Below, piece after piece: positions 1 through 6,054 of a stretch of DNA of 18,973 nucleotides; position 1 is the stretch's first letter, and the number at the start of each line of letters is the position of its first letter. The notes beneath the pieces are model-generated. The model was not told the origin of the DNA. It saw only the letters and a program-made list of their open reading frames with translations, and ran no database searches. The DNA comes from Bacillota bacterium (GTDB taxonomy: Bacteria; Bacillota; Clostridia; Lachnospirales; Lachnospiraceae), in assembly GCA_023423335.1 (NCBI GenBank), contig JAFAFU010000056.1, positions 1-18,973 on the forward strand. Reading direction: 5' to 3'. Made by a program: the position numbers and the translations under genes.

Positions 1-80
1 ACGATCAGGTAGATAGGACAGAGATGGAAGTGTGGCAACACATGGAGTTGACTGTTACTAATCGGTCGAGGGCTTGACCT
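1..80 (+). rRNA. 23S ribosomal RNA, 3' end (partial)
   Basis: The window opens in the last ~80 nt of a 23S rRNA gene. The stretch ending in TAATCGGTCGAGGGCTTGACC (about positions 59-79) is the conserved 3' terminus of Firmicute 23S rRNA, whose final bases pair with the 5' end of the molecule. The exact 3' end is an estimate, probably 79-80. The rest of the gene lies upstream of the window. The next gene is tRNA-Asn; no 5S-like sequence lies between. Confidence 0.9.
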
Positions 81-165
81 GAAAAGGTGGTACAGAGGAA
101 GCGGGAGATCCGGGAACGGATGGACTGTCTGGATGGATTCATTTTCGTGTGTGGTTTTAATGTAT

Positions 166-237
166 TCCTCGATAGCTCAATGGTAGAGCACACGGCTGTT
201 AACCGTGGGGTTGTAGGTTCGAGCCCTACTCGGGGAG
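166..237 (+). tRNA. tRNA-Asn (GTT)
   Basis: A complete cloverleaf: the acceptor arms TCCTCGA and TCGGGGA pair with one wobble, the anticodon loop is CTGTTAA (anticodon GTT), and the T arm carries GGTTCGAGCC. The 3' CCA is not encoded. It lies about 86 nt behind the 23S end, so it probably belongs to the rRNA transcript. Confidence 0.95.
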
Positions 238-268
238 TTAAATGACATATTGTAATATCGGAATTGGA

Positions 269-298
269 TTGACAGTATGAAATTTAGTATGATATAAT
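269..298 (+). promoter_or_regulatory. internal sigma-A promoter in tRNA cluster
   Basis: TTGACA at 269-274 and TATAAT at 293-298, spaced 18 bp, both perfect consensus boxes. The expected start of transcription is about 304-306, only two to four bases before tRNA-Glu. It can therefore drive the Glu-to-Arg part of the cluster independently of the rRNA promoter. Confidence 0.8.
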
Positions 299-307
299 CG
301 TTATTGC

Positions 308-379
308 GGCTCCATGGTCAAGCGGTTAAGACATCGCCCTTTCACGGCGGTAACAGGGGTTCGAATCCCCTTGGAGTCA
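308..379 (+). tRNA. tRNA-Glu (TTC)
   Basis: The acceptor GGCTCCA pairs with TGGAGTC, the anticodon stem CGCC/GGCG surrounds the loop CTTTCAC (anticodon TTC), and the T loop is TTCGAAT. CCA is not encoded. First gene behind the internal promoter. Confidence 0.95.
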
Positions 380-412
380 TTGTTTTATAATGATACAAGC
401 ACCGCGGTTTTT

Positions 413-486
413 GGACCTTTAGCTCAGTTGGTTAGAGCAACCGGCTCATAACCGGTCGGTCCGGGGTTCAAGTCCCTGAAGGTCCA
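413..486 (+). tRNA. tRNA-Met or tRNA-Ile2 (CAT)
   Basis: The acceptor GGACCTT pairs with AAGGTCC, and the anticodon loop is CTCATAA (anticodon CAT). The first acceptor pair is G-C, so this is not initiator tRNA. CAT is shared by elongator Met and by the lysidine-modified Ile2 tRNA. The acceptor sequence resembles, from memory, Bacillus Ile2, but the sequence alone does not settle which amino acid it carries. CCA is not encoded. Confidence 0.88.
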
Positions 487-499
487 TTTTAATTTGTTT

Positions 500-573
500 G
501 GCCCAGTGGCTCAGTTGGTTAGAGCGCCGCCCTGTCACGGCGGAGGTCGAGGGTTCGAGTCCCTTCTGGGTCG
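500..573 (+). tRNA. tRNA-Asp (GTC)
   Basis: The acceptor GGCCCAG pairs with CTGGGTC, and the anticodon stem CCGCC/GGCGG holds the loop CTGTCAC (anticodon GTC). The discriminator is G, as expected for Asp. CCA is not encoded. Confidence 0.95.
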
Positions 574-644
574 TAAAGTTTTTGCTTTGCAAAGCTTTGC
601 AGTGGTTTTAAGGTGTATTATTCATTTATAATAGTATTACCCAT

Positions 645-717
645 GGGATCTTAGCTCAGCTGGGAGAGCATCTGCCTTACAAGCAGAGGGTCATAGGTTC
701 GAGCCCTATAGGTCCCA
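645..717 (+). tRNA. tRNA-Val (TAC)
   Basis: The acceptor GGGATCT pairs with AGGTCCC, and the anticodon stem TCTGC/GCAGA holds the loop CTTACAA (anticodon TAC). CCA is not encoded. A TATAAT-like hexamer at 627-632 lies just upstream, but no convincing -35 box goes with it. Confidence 0.95.
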
Positions 718-722
718 TTGAT

Positions 723-808
723 GCCGGCGTGGCGGAACTGGCAGACGCACAGGACTTAAAATCCTGCGGGACTAATCTCCCGTACCGGTTCGATTCCGGT
801 CGCCGGCA
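723..808 (+). tRNA. tRNA-Leu (TAA)
   Basis: A class II tRNA with a long variable arm. The acceptor GCCGGCG pairs with CGCCGGC, and the anticodon stem CAGGA/TCCTG holds the loop CTTAAAA (anticodon TAA). CCA is not encoded. Confidence 0.95.
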
Positions 809-819
809 TTTCTCTAATG

Positions 820-856
820 AAACCACAAAGAACTATGAGAAGTTTCTTTGTGGTTT
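820..856 (+). other. hairpin between tRNA-Leu and tRNA-Arg
   Basis: A perfect 13-bp inverted repeat (820-832 with 844-856, 11-nt loop). The descending arm ends in TTT, but no longer T-run follows, so termination may be partial, or the hairpin may be a processing or stability element between two tRNAs of one transcript. Confidence 0.6.
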
Positions 857-872
857 ATATTTAGAGGCCATT

Positions 873-946
873 GTGTGCTTAGCTCAGCTGGATAGAGCGT
901 CTGGCTACGGACCAGAAGGTCGGGGGTTCGAATCCTCTAGCACACA
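873..946 (+). tRNA. tRNA-Arg (ACG)
   Basis: The acceptor GTGTGCT pairs with AGCACAC, and the anticodon stem TCTGG/CCAGA holds the loop CTACGGA (anticodon ACG, whose first A is normally edited to inosine by TadA). CCA is not encoded. Last gene of the first cluster. Confidence 0.95.
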
Positions 947-968
947 TCAGCAAAGTTAGATGCAAATA

Positions 969-1007
969 GGTGCCATGTGGTGAAAGCCGCATGGCATCAG
1001 CTTTTTT
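969..1007 (+). terminator. rho-independent terminator of first tRNA cluster
   Basis: A 12-bp stem (969-980 with 987-998, G-U pairs allowed), 6-nt loop TGAAAG, followed by AG, C and a run of six T at 1002-1007. A close copy closes the next gene at 1769-1807. Confidence 0.9.
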
Positions 1008-1081
1008 GAGGGTGATACGTTAATTTCACAGTTCGAAAGTAAAAGGATAGTTCGTTTATATATTGCATTTGAGGAGAATGC

Positions 1082-1087
1082 TATAAT
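1082..1087 (+). promoter_or_regulatory. extended -10 promoter for FNT channel gene
   Basis: TATAAT at 1082-1087 is preceded by TG plus one base (1079-1081), a perfect extended -10 element. No good -35 box stands 16-18 bp upstream. Transcription would begin near 1093. Confidence 0.6.
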
Positions 1088-1110
1088 GTGTTTGGAATAA
1101 TGAAAGGAGC

Positions 1111-1731
1111 ATGGACGTGCTAAGCAAATGGATTAAATCAGTTTTGGGTGGAGCTGCGATCAGTATTGGTGCGGTGGTTTATTTAACAGTGGAAAATCAT
1201 ATTGCAGGAGCTTTTTTGTTCGCCATCGGATTGTTTATGATATATAGTTTTGGACTGCATCTGTATACAGGTAAGGTTTGCCTGATTCCTGGAAAACCAC
1301 TGTCTTATTTTGCAGAATTAGCTGTTGTATATACCGGCAATTTGGTGGGTACCGTAAGTATGGGATATATTCTGCGCTATACTAAGCTTATGCGGTTGGC
1401 CAAAACAGCTGAAGAAATCGCGTCTTCCAAATTAGCGGATGGGCCGATGAGTGCGTTTGTTATGTCGGTGCTGTGCGGCCTGATGATGTGTGTTGCAGTA
1501 CTGGGATTTACCACCATTAAGGACAGCGTCGGCAAGCACCTTGCGTTGATAATGCCTGTTATGGTATTTTTGCTTTCTGGATTTGAACACAGTATCGCCA
1601 ATTTCTTCTACATATCGCTCGCTAATTCATGGGGCTATCAGGCAGTTCTCTATAGCGCCATTTATGCAGTGGGGAATATGGCGGGAGGCGTTATTTTGCC
1701 GTTTGCGTCAAAGCTGCAGGAAGGCCACTAA
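1111..1731 (+). CDS. formate/nitrite transporter (FNT) family channel
   Basis: A membrane channel of the FNT family, pentameric pores that move formate, nitrite, hydrosulfide or similar small anions. Several hydrophobic segments run through the 206 residues. The family signature FEHSIAN lies at residues 158-164, with the pore histidine at 160 (equivalent to the central His of FocA). An LYTGK motif at 51-55 also fits. At about 206 residues it is shorter than the usual 250-290. The ATG at 1111 stands one base behind the AAAGGAG site (1103-1109). A GTG at 1117, with 7-nt spacing, is a better start and would remove two residues. The gene is a single unit between an extended -10 promoter and its own terminator. 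Substrate cannot be read from the sequence; no pyruvate formate-lyase or nitrite gene is nearby. Confidence 0.85.
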   Translation: MDVLSKWIKSVLGGAAISIGAVVYLTVENHIAGAFLFAIGLFMIYSFGLHLYTGKVCLIPGKPLSYFAELAVVYTGNLVGTVSMGYILRYTKLMRLAKTAEEIASSKLADGPMSAFVMSVLCGLMMCVAVLGFTTIKDSVGKHLALIMPVMVFLLSGFEHSIANFFYISLANSWGYQAVLYSAIYAVGNMAGGVILPFASKLQEGH

Positions 1732-1768
1732 AAATATTTGATATATAAATAATTTATAAATGTACAAG

Positions 1769-1807
1769 GATGCCATGGGATGAAAGTCACATGGCATCAA
1801 GCTTTTT
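1769..1807 (+). terminator. rho-independent terminator after FNT gene
   Basis: The stem 1769-1780 pairs with 1787-1798 (one mismatch), with the loop TGAAAG, then a T-run at 1803-1807. The sequence is nearly the same as the terminator at 969-1007, including the loop, with some paired changes in the stem. Confidence 0.88.
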
Positions 1808-1888
1808 GGAGCTTTAAAGTGTGAATTGTACCATGCGAAAAAAATATAGATGAAAAGGGGCTTTTACGGGATACTGGCGGAAATTTCT

Positions 1889-1917
1889 TTGCATCATAAA
1901 TACGGTAATGATATAAT
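1889..1917 (+). promoter_or_regulatory. sigma-A promoter for GNAT gene
   Basis: TTGCAT at 1889-1894, 17-bp spacer, perfect TATAAT at 1912-1917. The start near 1923 leaves a short leader to the ATG at 1949 and excludes the upstream open-frame extension (1850-1948) as coding. Confidence 0.7.
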
Positions 1918-1948
1918 GAAATTATTCTTATGTTATGTGAGGGCTAAT

Positions 1949-2367
1949 ATGTTATCCATTAAATATGCAGATAAACAATCCATTGATTTTTGTTTACAAC
2001 TTGACAGACATATTACGGAAAGCGAATTAAATTAAAGATACGGGACAAAAGGTATTATATCATGAACAACAATGATGCTCCGGTTGGTGTTATGAGGTAC
2101 AATTTGTTTTGGGATACGGTTCCTTTTCTAACTCTTATATATTTCAAGGAGTCATACAGAGGCAAGGGGTTTGGAAAGCAAGCAATGATCTATTGGGAAA
2201 ATGAAATGCGCTCTTTAGGATATAAAATTGTTATGACTTCTACGCAGGTTGACGAGGGAGCACAGCATTTTTATCGCAAACTGGGGTATAAGGAGAACGG
2301 CTGTCTTGTGATGGATATTTATCCGTTTGAGCAGCCTCTGGAGATGTTCATGATTAAGAAACTTTGA
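1949..2367 (+). pseudogene. GNAT-family N-acetyltransferase, frameshifted
   Basis: Two overlapping frames together encode one GNAT acetyltransferase of about 140 residues. The first part (ATG 1949, with GAGGG 5 nt upstream) reads MLSIKYADKQ and runs to a TAA at 2033-2035. The second frame continues without a gap as KIRDKRYYIMNNNDAPVG and through the acetyl-CoA loop RGKGFGKQA to the end at 2367. Adding one T near 2032-2033 would join them as ELN-L-KIRDKR, which looks like a normal family sequence. The QVDEGAQHFYRKLGY stretch is the usual GNAT C-terminal core. The rest is well preserved and the promoter and ribosome site are good, so the break may be recent, or an assembly error. Translation restart at the ATG at 2062 would give only the C-terminal half. 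Substrate unknown. Confidence 0.8.
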
Positions 2368-2465
2368 TCCATAAGTGTAAGCATAATAAACGCCGGGAAT
2401 TTTATATGATAAAATGAACGATATGTAACGTTATTTTATTGTTTATATGGCAGGAGGAGATTAGA

Positions 2466-2996
2466 ATTAAAAATTTGCCAAACGCTATTTCTGCACTGCG
2501 TATTATATGCGCAATAACACTGTTGTTTTTGGAACCTTTGTCTGTTTTGTTTCTTGCCACTTATGTTGTATGTGGTATCAGTGATTTTCTGGATGGATAT
2601 ATAGCGAGAAGAACAAAACATGTAAGCCAGTTTGGTGCAACCCTTGACAGCATTGCCGACGTCATTTTTTTTGGAGTGCTGCTAATTATATTTATCCCGC
2701 TTCTTAAAATTTCCTTATGGATGCGGATTTGGATAGGGGCAATCATAATGATTCGCATAAGCTCGCTTATAATAGGGGCAGTAAAATACCGGACACTGGT
2801 TTTTATACACACGTACGCGAATAAGGTAACCGGTATGGCCTTGTTTTGCTTCCCATTTCTATATAATTATTTAGGACTGCCAGTAACTGTAATGCTGCTC
2901 TGCGGGATGGCAGGCATATCGGCCACGGAGGAGCTGATAATAAATATTATTTCGAAGAGACCATCAAGAGATAGAAAGAGTATATTTGTGAGATAA
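2466..2996 (+). CDS. CDP-alcohol phosphatidyltransferase family protein
   Basis: A membrane enzyme of phospholipid synthesis that moves a phosphatidyl group from CDP-diacylglycerol to an alcohol such as glycerol-3-phosphate. The full signature is present: D-x2-DG-x2-AR-x8-G-x3-D-x3-D, here D40, D43, G44, A47, R48, G57, D61 and D65 counted from the proposed start. Hydrophobic segments fill the rest; about 176 residues is a normal length. The start is unusual. The strong AGGAGG at 2452-2457 points, with 8-nt spacing, to an ATT at 2466, giving a family-like start (M)KNLPNAISALR. The frame is also open from a TTG at 2439, but that has no ribosome site and would put AGGAGG inside the gene. PgsA-like by sequence, but the acceptor alcohol cannot be told. 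Confidence 0.82.
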   Translation: MKNLPNAISALRIICAITLLFLEPLSVLFLATYVVCGISDFLDGYIARRTKHVSQFGATLDSIADVIFFGVLLIIFIPLLKISLWMRIWIGAIIMIRISSLIIGAVKYRTLVFIHTYANKVTGMALFCFPFLYNYLGLPVTVMLLCGMAGISATEELIINIISKRPSRDRKSIFVR

Positions 2997-3100
2997 GGAG
3001 TTCTTAATTATAAAGGCAAATAATCTGCTCAGCAGGTCCATCTTTTTGTTTAAACCGATTAAATTATATCAAAAGAGCCGATTACAGTGAGGAAATCAAT

Positions 3101-3823
3101 ATGAATTATAAGAATGCAGGTGACATATTACCGGAAGCTCTTTTAAAAGAGCTTCAGCAGTATGCAGCAGGAACGCTTTTATATGTACCCCACGGAGAGG
3201 AAAAGAGAACCTGGGGTGAGGTATCAGGATATCGGCACTTTTTGACCAGGAGAAATCAATTGATTGTTAATATGTTTCTCCATGGTTCATCGATCGATCA
3301 TCTGTCAGAAGAATTCTGTCTTTCAGAGGAAACGATCAAAAAGATTGTATATACGAAGAAGTCAACAAATAAACTGGACTATTATCCGACCTCAACATCT
3401 GCGATTGAGTATTCGGAAGCCGGTATGCTGGAAGAATGGCTGCATACCTATCTTCTTTTTAATCGTAAGAATAAAGTATTTTCGGATGGATTAAGACTTT
3501 TATACCGGTTCTATATTGGACCAATCATGATGCCCTTATCCCTTTTTTGTAGATCCAGCGGGCCGGAAGAAAGCATGAAATGGCAGGTAGATCCTATAGT
3601 ATTTGACAACAAGGTAAAGGGATGGACTGACCGCATTAATTGCGGTGAGGAGGTCCCACCGTTAATTATAAATTATGAAAAAGGTAAATTTGAGATTAAC
3701 TGTGACAATCCGCTCTTTGAAGCCATGAAAAAACGGGAAATCAATGAACATAATTTTATTATCTGGATTACGGAAAAAGCGGATCATGATATATTCCTAA
3801 AGGAATACTCAAAATATCGGTAA
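3101..3823 (+). CDS. Mor-like HTH regulator fused to degenerate ParB-like domain
   Basis: Residues 1-87 resemble the clostridial CD3324 family of Mor-type activators: NAGDILPEALLKELQQY, a conserved YVP turn, RTWGE, then an RNQLIVNMF helix and a helix-turn-helix around 64-84. Residues ~101-235 belong to a different module that matches, nearly end to end, the protein at 4957-5400: EYSEAGMLEEWL with EYADQGKVEEWL, FSDGL with FADGL, YIGP with YVGP, PPLIINY with PPLIVNY. The ParB-like motif NDGRHRYEAL of that protein is here NCDNPLFEAM (200-209), so the basic and catalytic-type residues are lost. A GAGGA site lies about 10 nt before the ATG. Inference: a DNA-binding protein with a partner-sensing or inactive ParB-like tail, working with the two genes downstream. 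No assigned function. Confidence 0.65.
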   Translation: MNYKNAGDILPEALLKELQQYAAGTLLYVPHGEEKRTWGEVSGYRHFLTRRNQLIVNMFLHGSSIDHLSEEFCLSEETIKKIVYTKKSTNKLDYYPTSTSAIEYSEAGMLEEWLHTYLLFNRKNKVFSDGLRLLYRFYIGPIMMPLSLFCRSSGPEESMKWQVDPIVFDNKVKGWTDRINCGEEVPPLIINYEKGKFEINCDNPLFEAMKKREINEHNFIIWITEKADHDIFLKEYSKYR

Positions 3824-3880
3824 GCCTTATGAAGAGTTTGATTTAAGATAAACAGTCCATATTTATATGGGAACTCCCGG

Positions 3881-3909
3881 CAATATAATTAATTTTAATA
3901 ATTATATTG
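3881..3909 (+). repeat. AT-rich inverted repeat over methyltransferase translation start region
   Basis: A perfect 10-bp inverted repeat (3881-3890 with 3900-3909, 9-nt loop). Its right arm ends at the first G of the GGAG ribosome binding site (3909-3912) of the next gene, so in RNA it could partly hide that site. It could also be an operator for a dimeric regulator. Confidence 0.45.
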
Positions 3910-3918
3910 GAGTTTCAT

Positions 3919-4950
3919 ATGAAAAAGTATAAGATTAATAAATGTTTTTTTGCAACCATCGTTCCTGGTCTTGAAATGGTGCTGGCGGATGAGATAAAAG
4001 AACTGGGCGTAGCAGCGGAAACAATAACTATAGAGCGGGGAAAGGTATTTTTTCAGGCAGACAGGGCTGCCAACCAGCTATTCCGGCTGCGGTGCGCCGA
4101 TAATATCTACAGTATTATTGCGGAATTTCCGGTTGGACTGCACAAAATTGATCTGATGCAATTTGCGATAGCTTTTGGCAAGCTTAGATGGAATGGGCTA
4201 TTCAATGCAATCGATATCGAGACAAAGAAAATTATAGTCAGTGCAAGCCGTAAGGGAAAGCATACATATTCAAGATTTGATGTTGAAGGAATAGCAGAAG
4301 ATACCCTTATAAAGATGGGCTATATAAAAGCGGTAAAAGGTGAAAAGGCAATGCAGATACGAATAGATATGTACGAATGCCTATGCCGGATTTCGATAAA
4401 GCTTACCGACGCCAAATTTCGCTATCGGGGTAATATACACATCTGCACGGCAGCCGGAATTCGTCCGACGATAGCAGCGGCTCTGATCAGGATAAGTAAT
4501 CCGTCACCGAAAGATGTGTTTTATGATATGTTTTGCGGATCGGGCACTATCCCCAAGGAACGGGAAGCATTCCCTGTGAGACGTATTTTGGCCAGTGACA
4601 TAAATGAAGCTGCCGTTCTTATTACTAAAGAAAATTGCGGCGGGAACGTGGTAGTATTTTGCTGCGATGCCAGACTTACATTAGCAAAGCCGGAAAGTGT
4701 TGATATCATTGTTTCAAACCCGCCCTGGGGGAAACAGATACCGGTTGAAAATGCCAAACAGCTTTATATCGATTTCTTCAGGGAAGCGAAACGAATTCTG
4801 AAAGCGGAAGGTAAAATGATTCTATTAACCAACTGCCAGGAAGAAGTCAAAACAGCCGCCTATATAAATAAAATGCAGTACGACGTTTTATATAATCTTA
4901 GTCTTCATGGTTTGCAGCCTAAAATTTATATAGTCAGGCAGAAGGAATAG
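3919..4950 (+). CDS. THUMP-domain class I RNA methyltransferase (Trm14/THUMPD3-like)
   Basis: A predicted SAM-dependent RNA N2-guanine methyltransferase, 343 residues. The N-terminal ~165 residues look like the ferredoxin-like plus THUMP module that binds tRNA or rRNA. Then comes the RPT helix of this family (around 182-184), SAM motif I (YDMFCGSGT, about 202-210) and the catalytic motif SNPPWG at 266-271. NPPW rather than NPPY favours the Trm14/THUMPD3 branch (tRNA m2G6) over RlmL; the exact site is inference. The ATG at 3919 is preferred over a TTG at 3907 because GGAG at 3909-3912 is 6 nt before it. The next gene starts 6 bp behind, so the two are co-transcribed. A second THUMP methyltransferase lies at 11160. 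Confidence 0.82.
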   Translation: MKKYKINKCFFATIVPGLEMVLADEIKELGVAAETITIERGKVFFQADRAANQLFRLRCADNIYSIIAEFPVGLHKIDLMQFAIAFGKLRWNGLFNAIDIETKKIIVSASRKGKHTYSRFDVEGIAEDTLIKMGYIKAVKGEKAMQIRIDMYECLCRISIKLTDAKFRYRGNIHICTAAGIRPTIAAALIRISNPSPKDVFYDMFCGSGTIPKEREAFPVRRILASDINEAAVLITKENCGGNVVVFCCDARLTLAKPESVDIIVSNPPWGKQIPVENAKQLYIDFFREAKRILKAEGKMILLTNCQEEVKTAAYINKMQYDVLYNLSLHGLQPKIYIVRQKE

Positions 4951-4956
4951 GGATAT

Positions 4957-5400
4957 ATGACAATGATATTCGGAACAATGGAAAAGGCAATGGAATATGC
5001 TGACCAGGGTAAAGTTGAAGAATGGCTTCAGCTCTTTTTAAGAAATGACGGTAAAAATATCTTATTTGCTGACGGGTTATTATTAGAGCCCCGTTATTAT
5101 GTCGGACCGGTGAAAACAGATATCCGTATATTCAATATTGAGGAAGGGGCACCTTCTTATTTAACGCAGGAGAACGATATTGAGTGGTTTTTTACCATAG
5201 TTGATCGGATAAAATCGATTTATAATCATTGGGATATGCCGCCATTGATTGTGAATTATGCGAATGGTATCTATGAGGTCAATGACGGCCGCCACCGTTA
5301 TGAAGCGCTCAGGCAGATGAATATTACCAAGGCATATGTAATATTCTGGACCTCCTCTGAGGAGGATTATATGAAACTTAAGGCAATGGAGATGTCATGA
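4957..5400 (+). CDS. ParB-like (ParB/sulfiredoxin-fold) domain protein
   Basis: A 147-residue soluble protein. The C-terminal half has a ParB N-domain-like pattern: PPLIVNY (95-101), a turn YANGIYEV, and NDGRHRYEALRQMN (109-122), the DG-x-HR-x-EA signature of ParB/Srx-fold proteins that bind or hydrolyse nucleotides. The N-terminal part (8-55: MEYADQGKVEEWLQLFL, FADGL, YYVGP) is shared with the tail of the protein at 3101-3823, so the two are paralogues and this is the one with the motif intact. It follows the methyltransferase by 6 bp, with AGGG 4 nt before the ATG. A nucleotide-binding or nuclease role is possible but unproven; it lacks the rest of a plasmid-partition ParB. Confidence 0.65.
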   Translation: MTMIFGTMEKAMEYADQGKVEEWLQLFLRNDGKNILFADGLLLEPRYYVGPVKTDIRIFNIEEGAPSYLTQENDIEWFFTIVDRIKSIYNHWDMPPLIVNYANGIYEVNDGRHRYEALRQMNITKAYVIFWTSSEEDYMKLKAMEMS

Positions 5401-5511
5401 TACTTTTTTATATGGAATACAAAATGCCTTAAAGCTCGTGTTTCAGCAATAATACATATATCCGAGCTTCTTGAGAATAATTATATGAAAGAGAGTACTT
5501 ATGAAAAGTGG

Positions 5512-5539
5512 AAAGCTGACGGATAAAGGTCAGCTTTTT
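5512..5539 (+). terminator. rho-independent terminator of the methyltransferase cassette
   Basis: A 9-bp stem AAAGCTGAC (5512-5520) with GTCAGCTTT (5529-5537), 8-nt loop, and a run of five T at 5535-5539. It closes the 3101-5400 gene group. The 307 bases between 5401 and 5707 hold no gene, only this terminator and the control region that follows. Confidence 0.85.
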
Positions 5540-5583
5540 GCATATATTACAAGAGTTATTTAACAAAGTACTTAAGAAAACAC

Positions 5584-5635
5584 TTGACAGAATTAAAATA
5601 TTTTTATAAACTAAGAATAGTTATTATTATTAATA
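5584..5635 (+). promoter_or_regulatory. promoter and possible PerR-box region of Fur/catalase operon
   Basis: TTGACA at 5584-5589 is a perfect -35 box. The best -10 is TATAAA at 5605-5610 (15-bp spacer, short) or TAAACT at 5607-5612 (17 bp). Just downstream, 5621-5635 (TTATTATTATTAATA) matches the PerR box consensus TTATAATTATTATAA at 12 of 15 places, but the whole stretch is AT-rich, so this may be chance. A TAAGAATAG direct repeat stands at 5612-5620 and 5645-5653, 33 bp apart. Confidence 0.45.
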
Positions 5636-5707
5636 TTTAATACATAAGAATAGATTGAATGTAAATAAAATAGAGGGGCAGTCTAAGCCGCTGGCAGGGG
5701 TGGAGTT

Positions 5708-6028
5708 ATGAGGTTTGATGGGTTGATGATAGGAATTGCTGCTTTTGTGATTATCGGGGTGTTCCATCCGATAATCATTAAATGTGAGTATTATTTTACG
5801 GACAGAATTTGGCCGGTATTTATGTTTGCCGGAATTATATCAATAATGCTATCCTGTATTTTTCAGCAAATTATTATTTCTGCTGTTCTTGCTATTTTCG
5901 GCTGTACCTGCTTATGGTCTATTATCGAACTGAAGGAACAAACCGAACGGGTGAAAAAGGGATGGTTTCCCAAAAATCCAAGGCGTACTTCCTGCCAGCC
6001 GAATGAGGAAAGGGAAGAGGACGTCTAA
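5708..6028 (+). CDS. DUF4491-like small membrane protein
   Basis: 106 residues with three hydrophobic segments (about 6-25, 35-52, 54-73) and a charged tail. The ending of the conserved part, ERVKKGWFPKNPRR (80-93), and the GVFHPIIIKCEYYF stretch near the start are the hallmarks I associate with DUF4491 proteins of Bacteroidetes and clostridia. No function is known for the family. First gene of the group leading to the Fur-family regulator (27 bp downstream) and catalase, so a link to metal or redox stress is inferred from context only. Confidence 0.7.
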   Translation: MRFDGLMIGIAAFVIIGVFHPIIIKCEYYFTDRIWPVFMFAGIISIMLSCIFQQIIISAVLAIFGCTCLWSIIELKEQTERVKKGWFPKNPRRTSCQPNEEREEDV

Positions 6029-6054
6029 AATTCAATTGCAATGGAGAGCTGCAT

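Noticed and set aside
729..959. Open frame across tRNA-Leu and tRNA-Arg
   Set aside because: It reads through two clear tRNA genes and has the familiar false-protein text that tRNA genes give when translated (AELADAQDLKS, FDSGRRH).
1850..1948. N-terminal extension of the GNAT first frame
   Set aside because: Lies over the promoter (1889-1917); the ribosome site before 1949 gives the true start.
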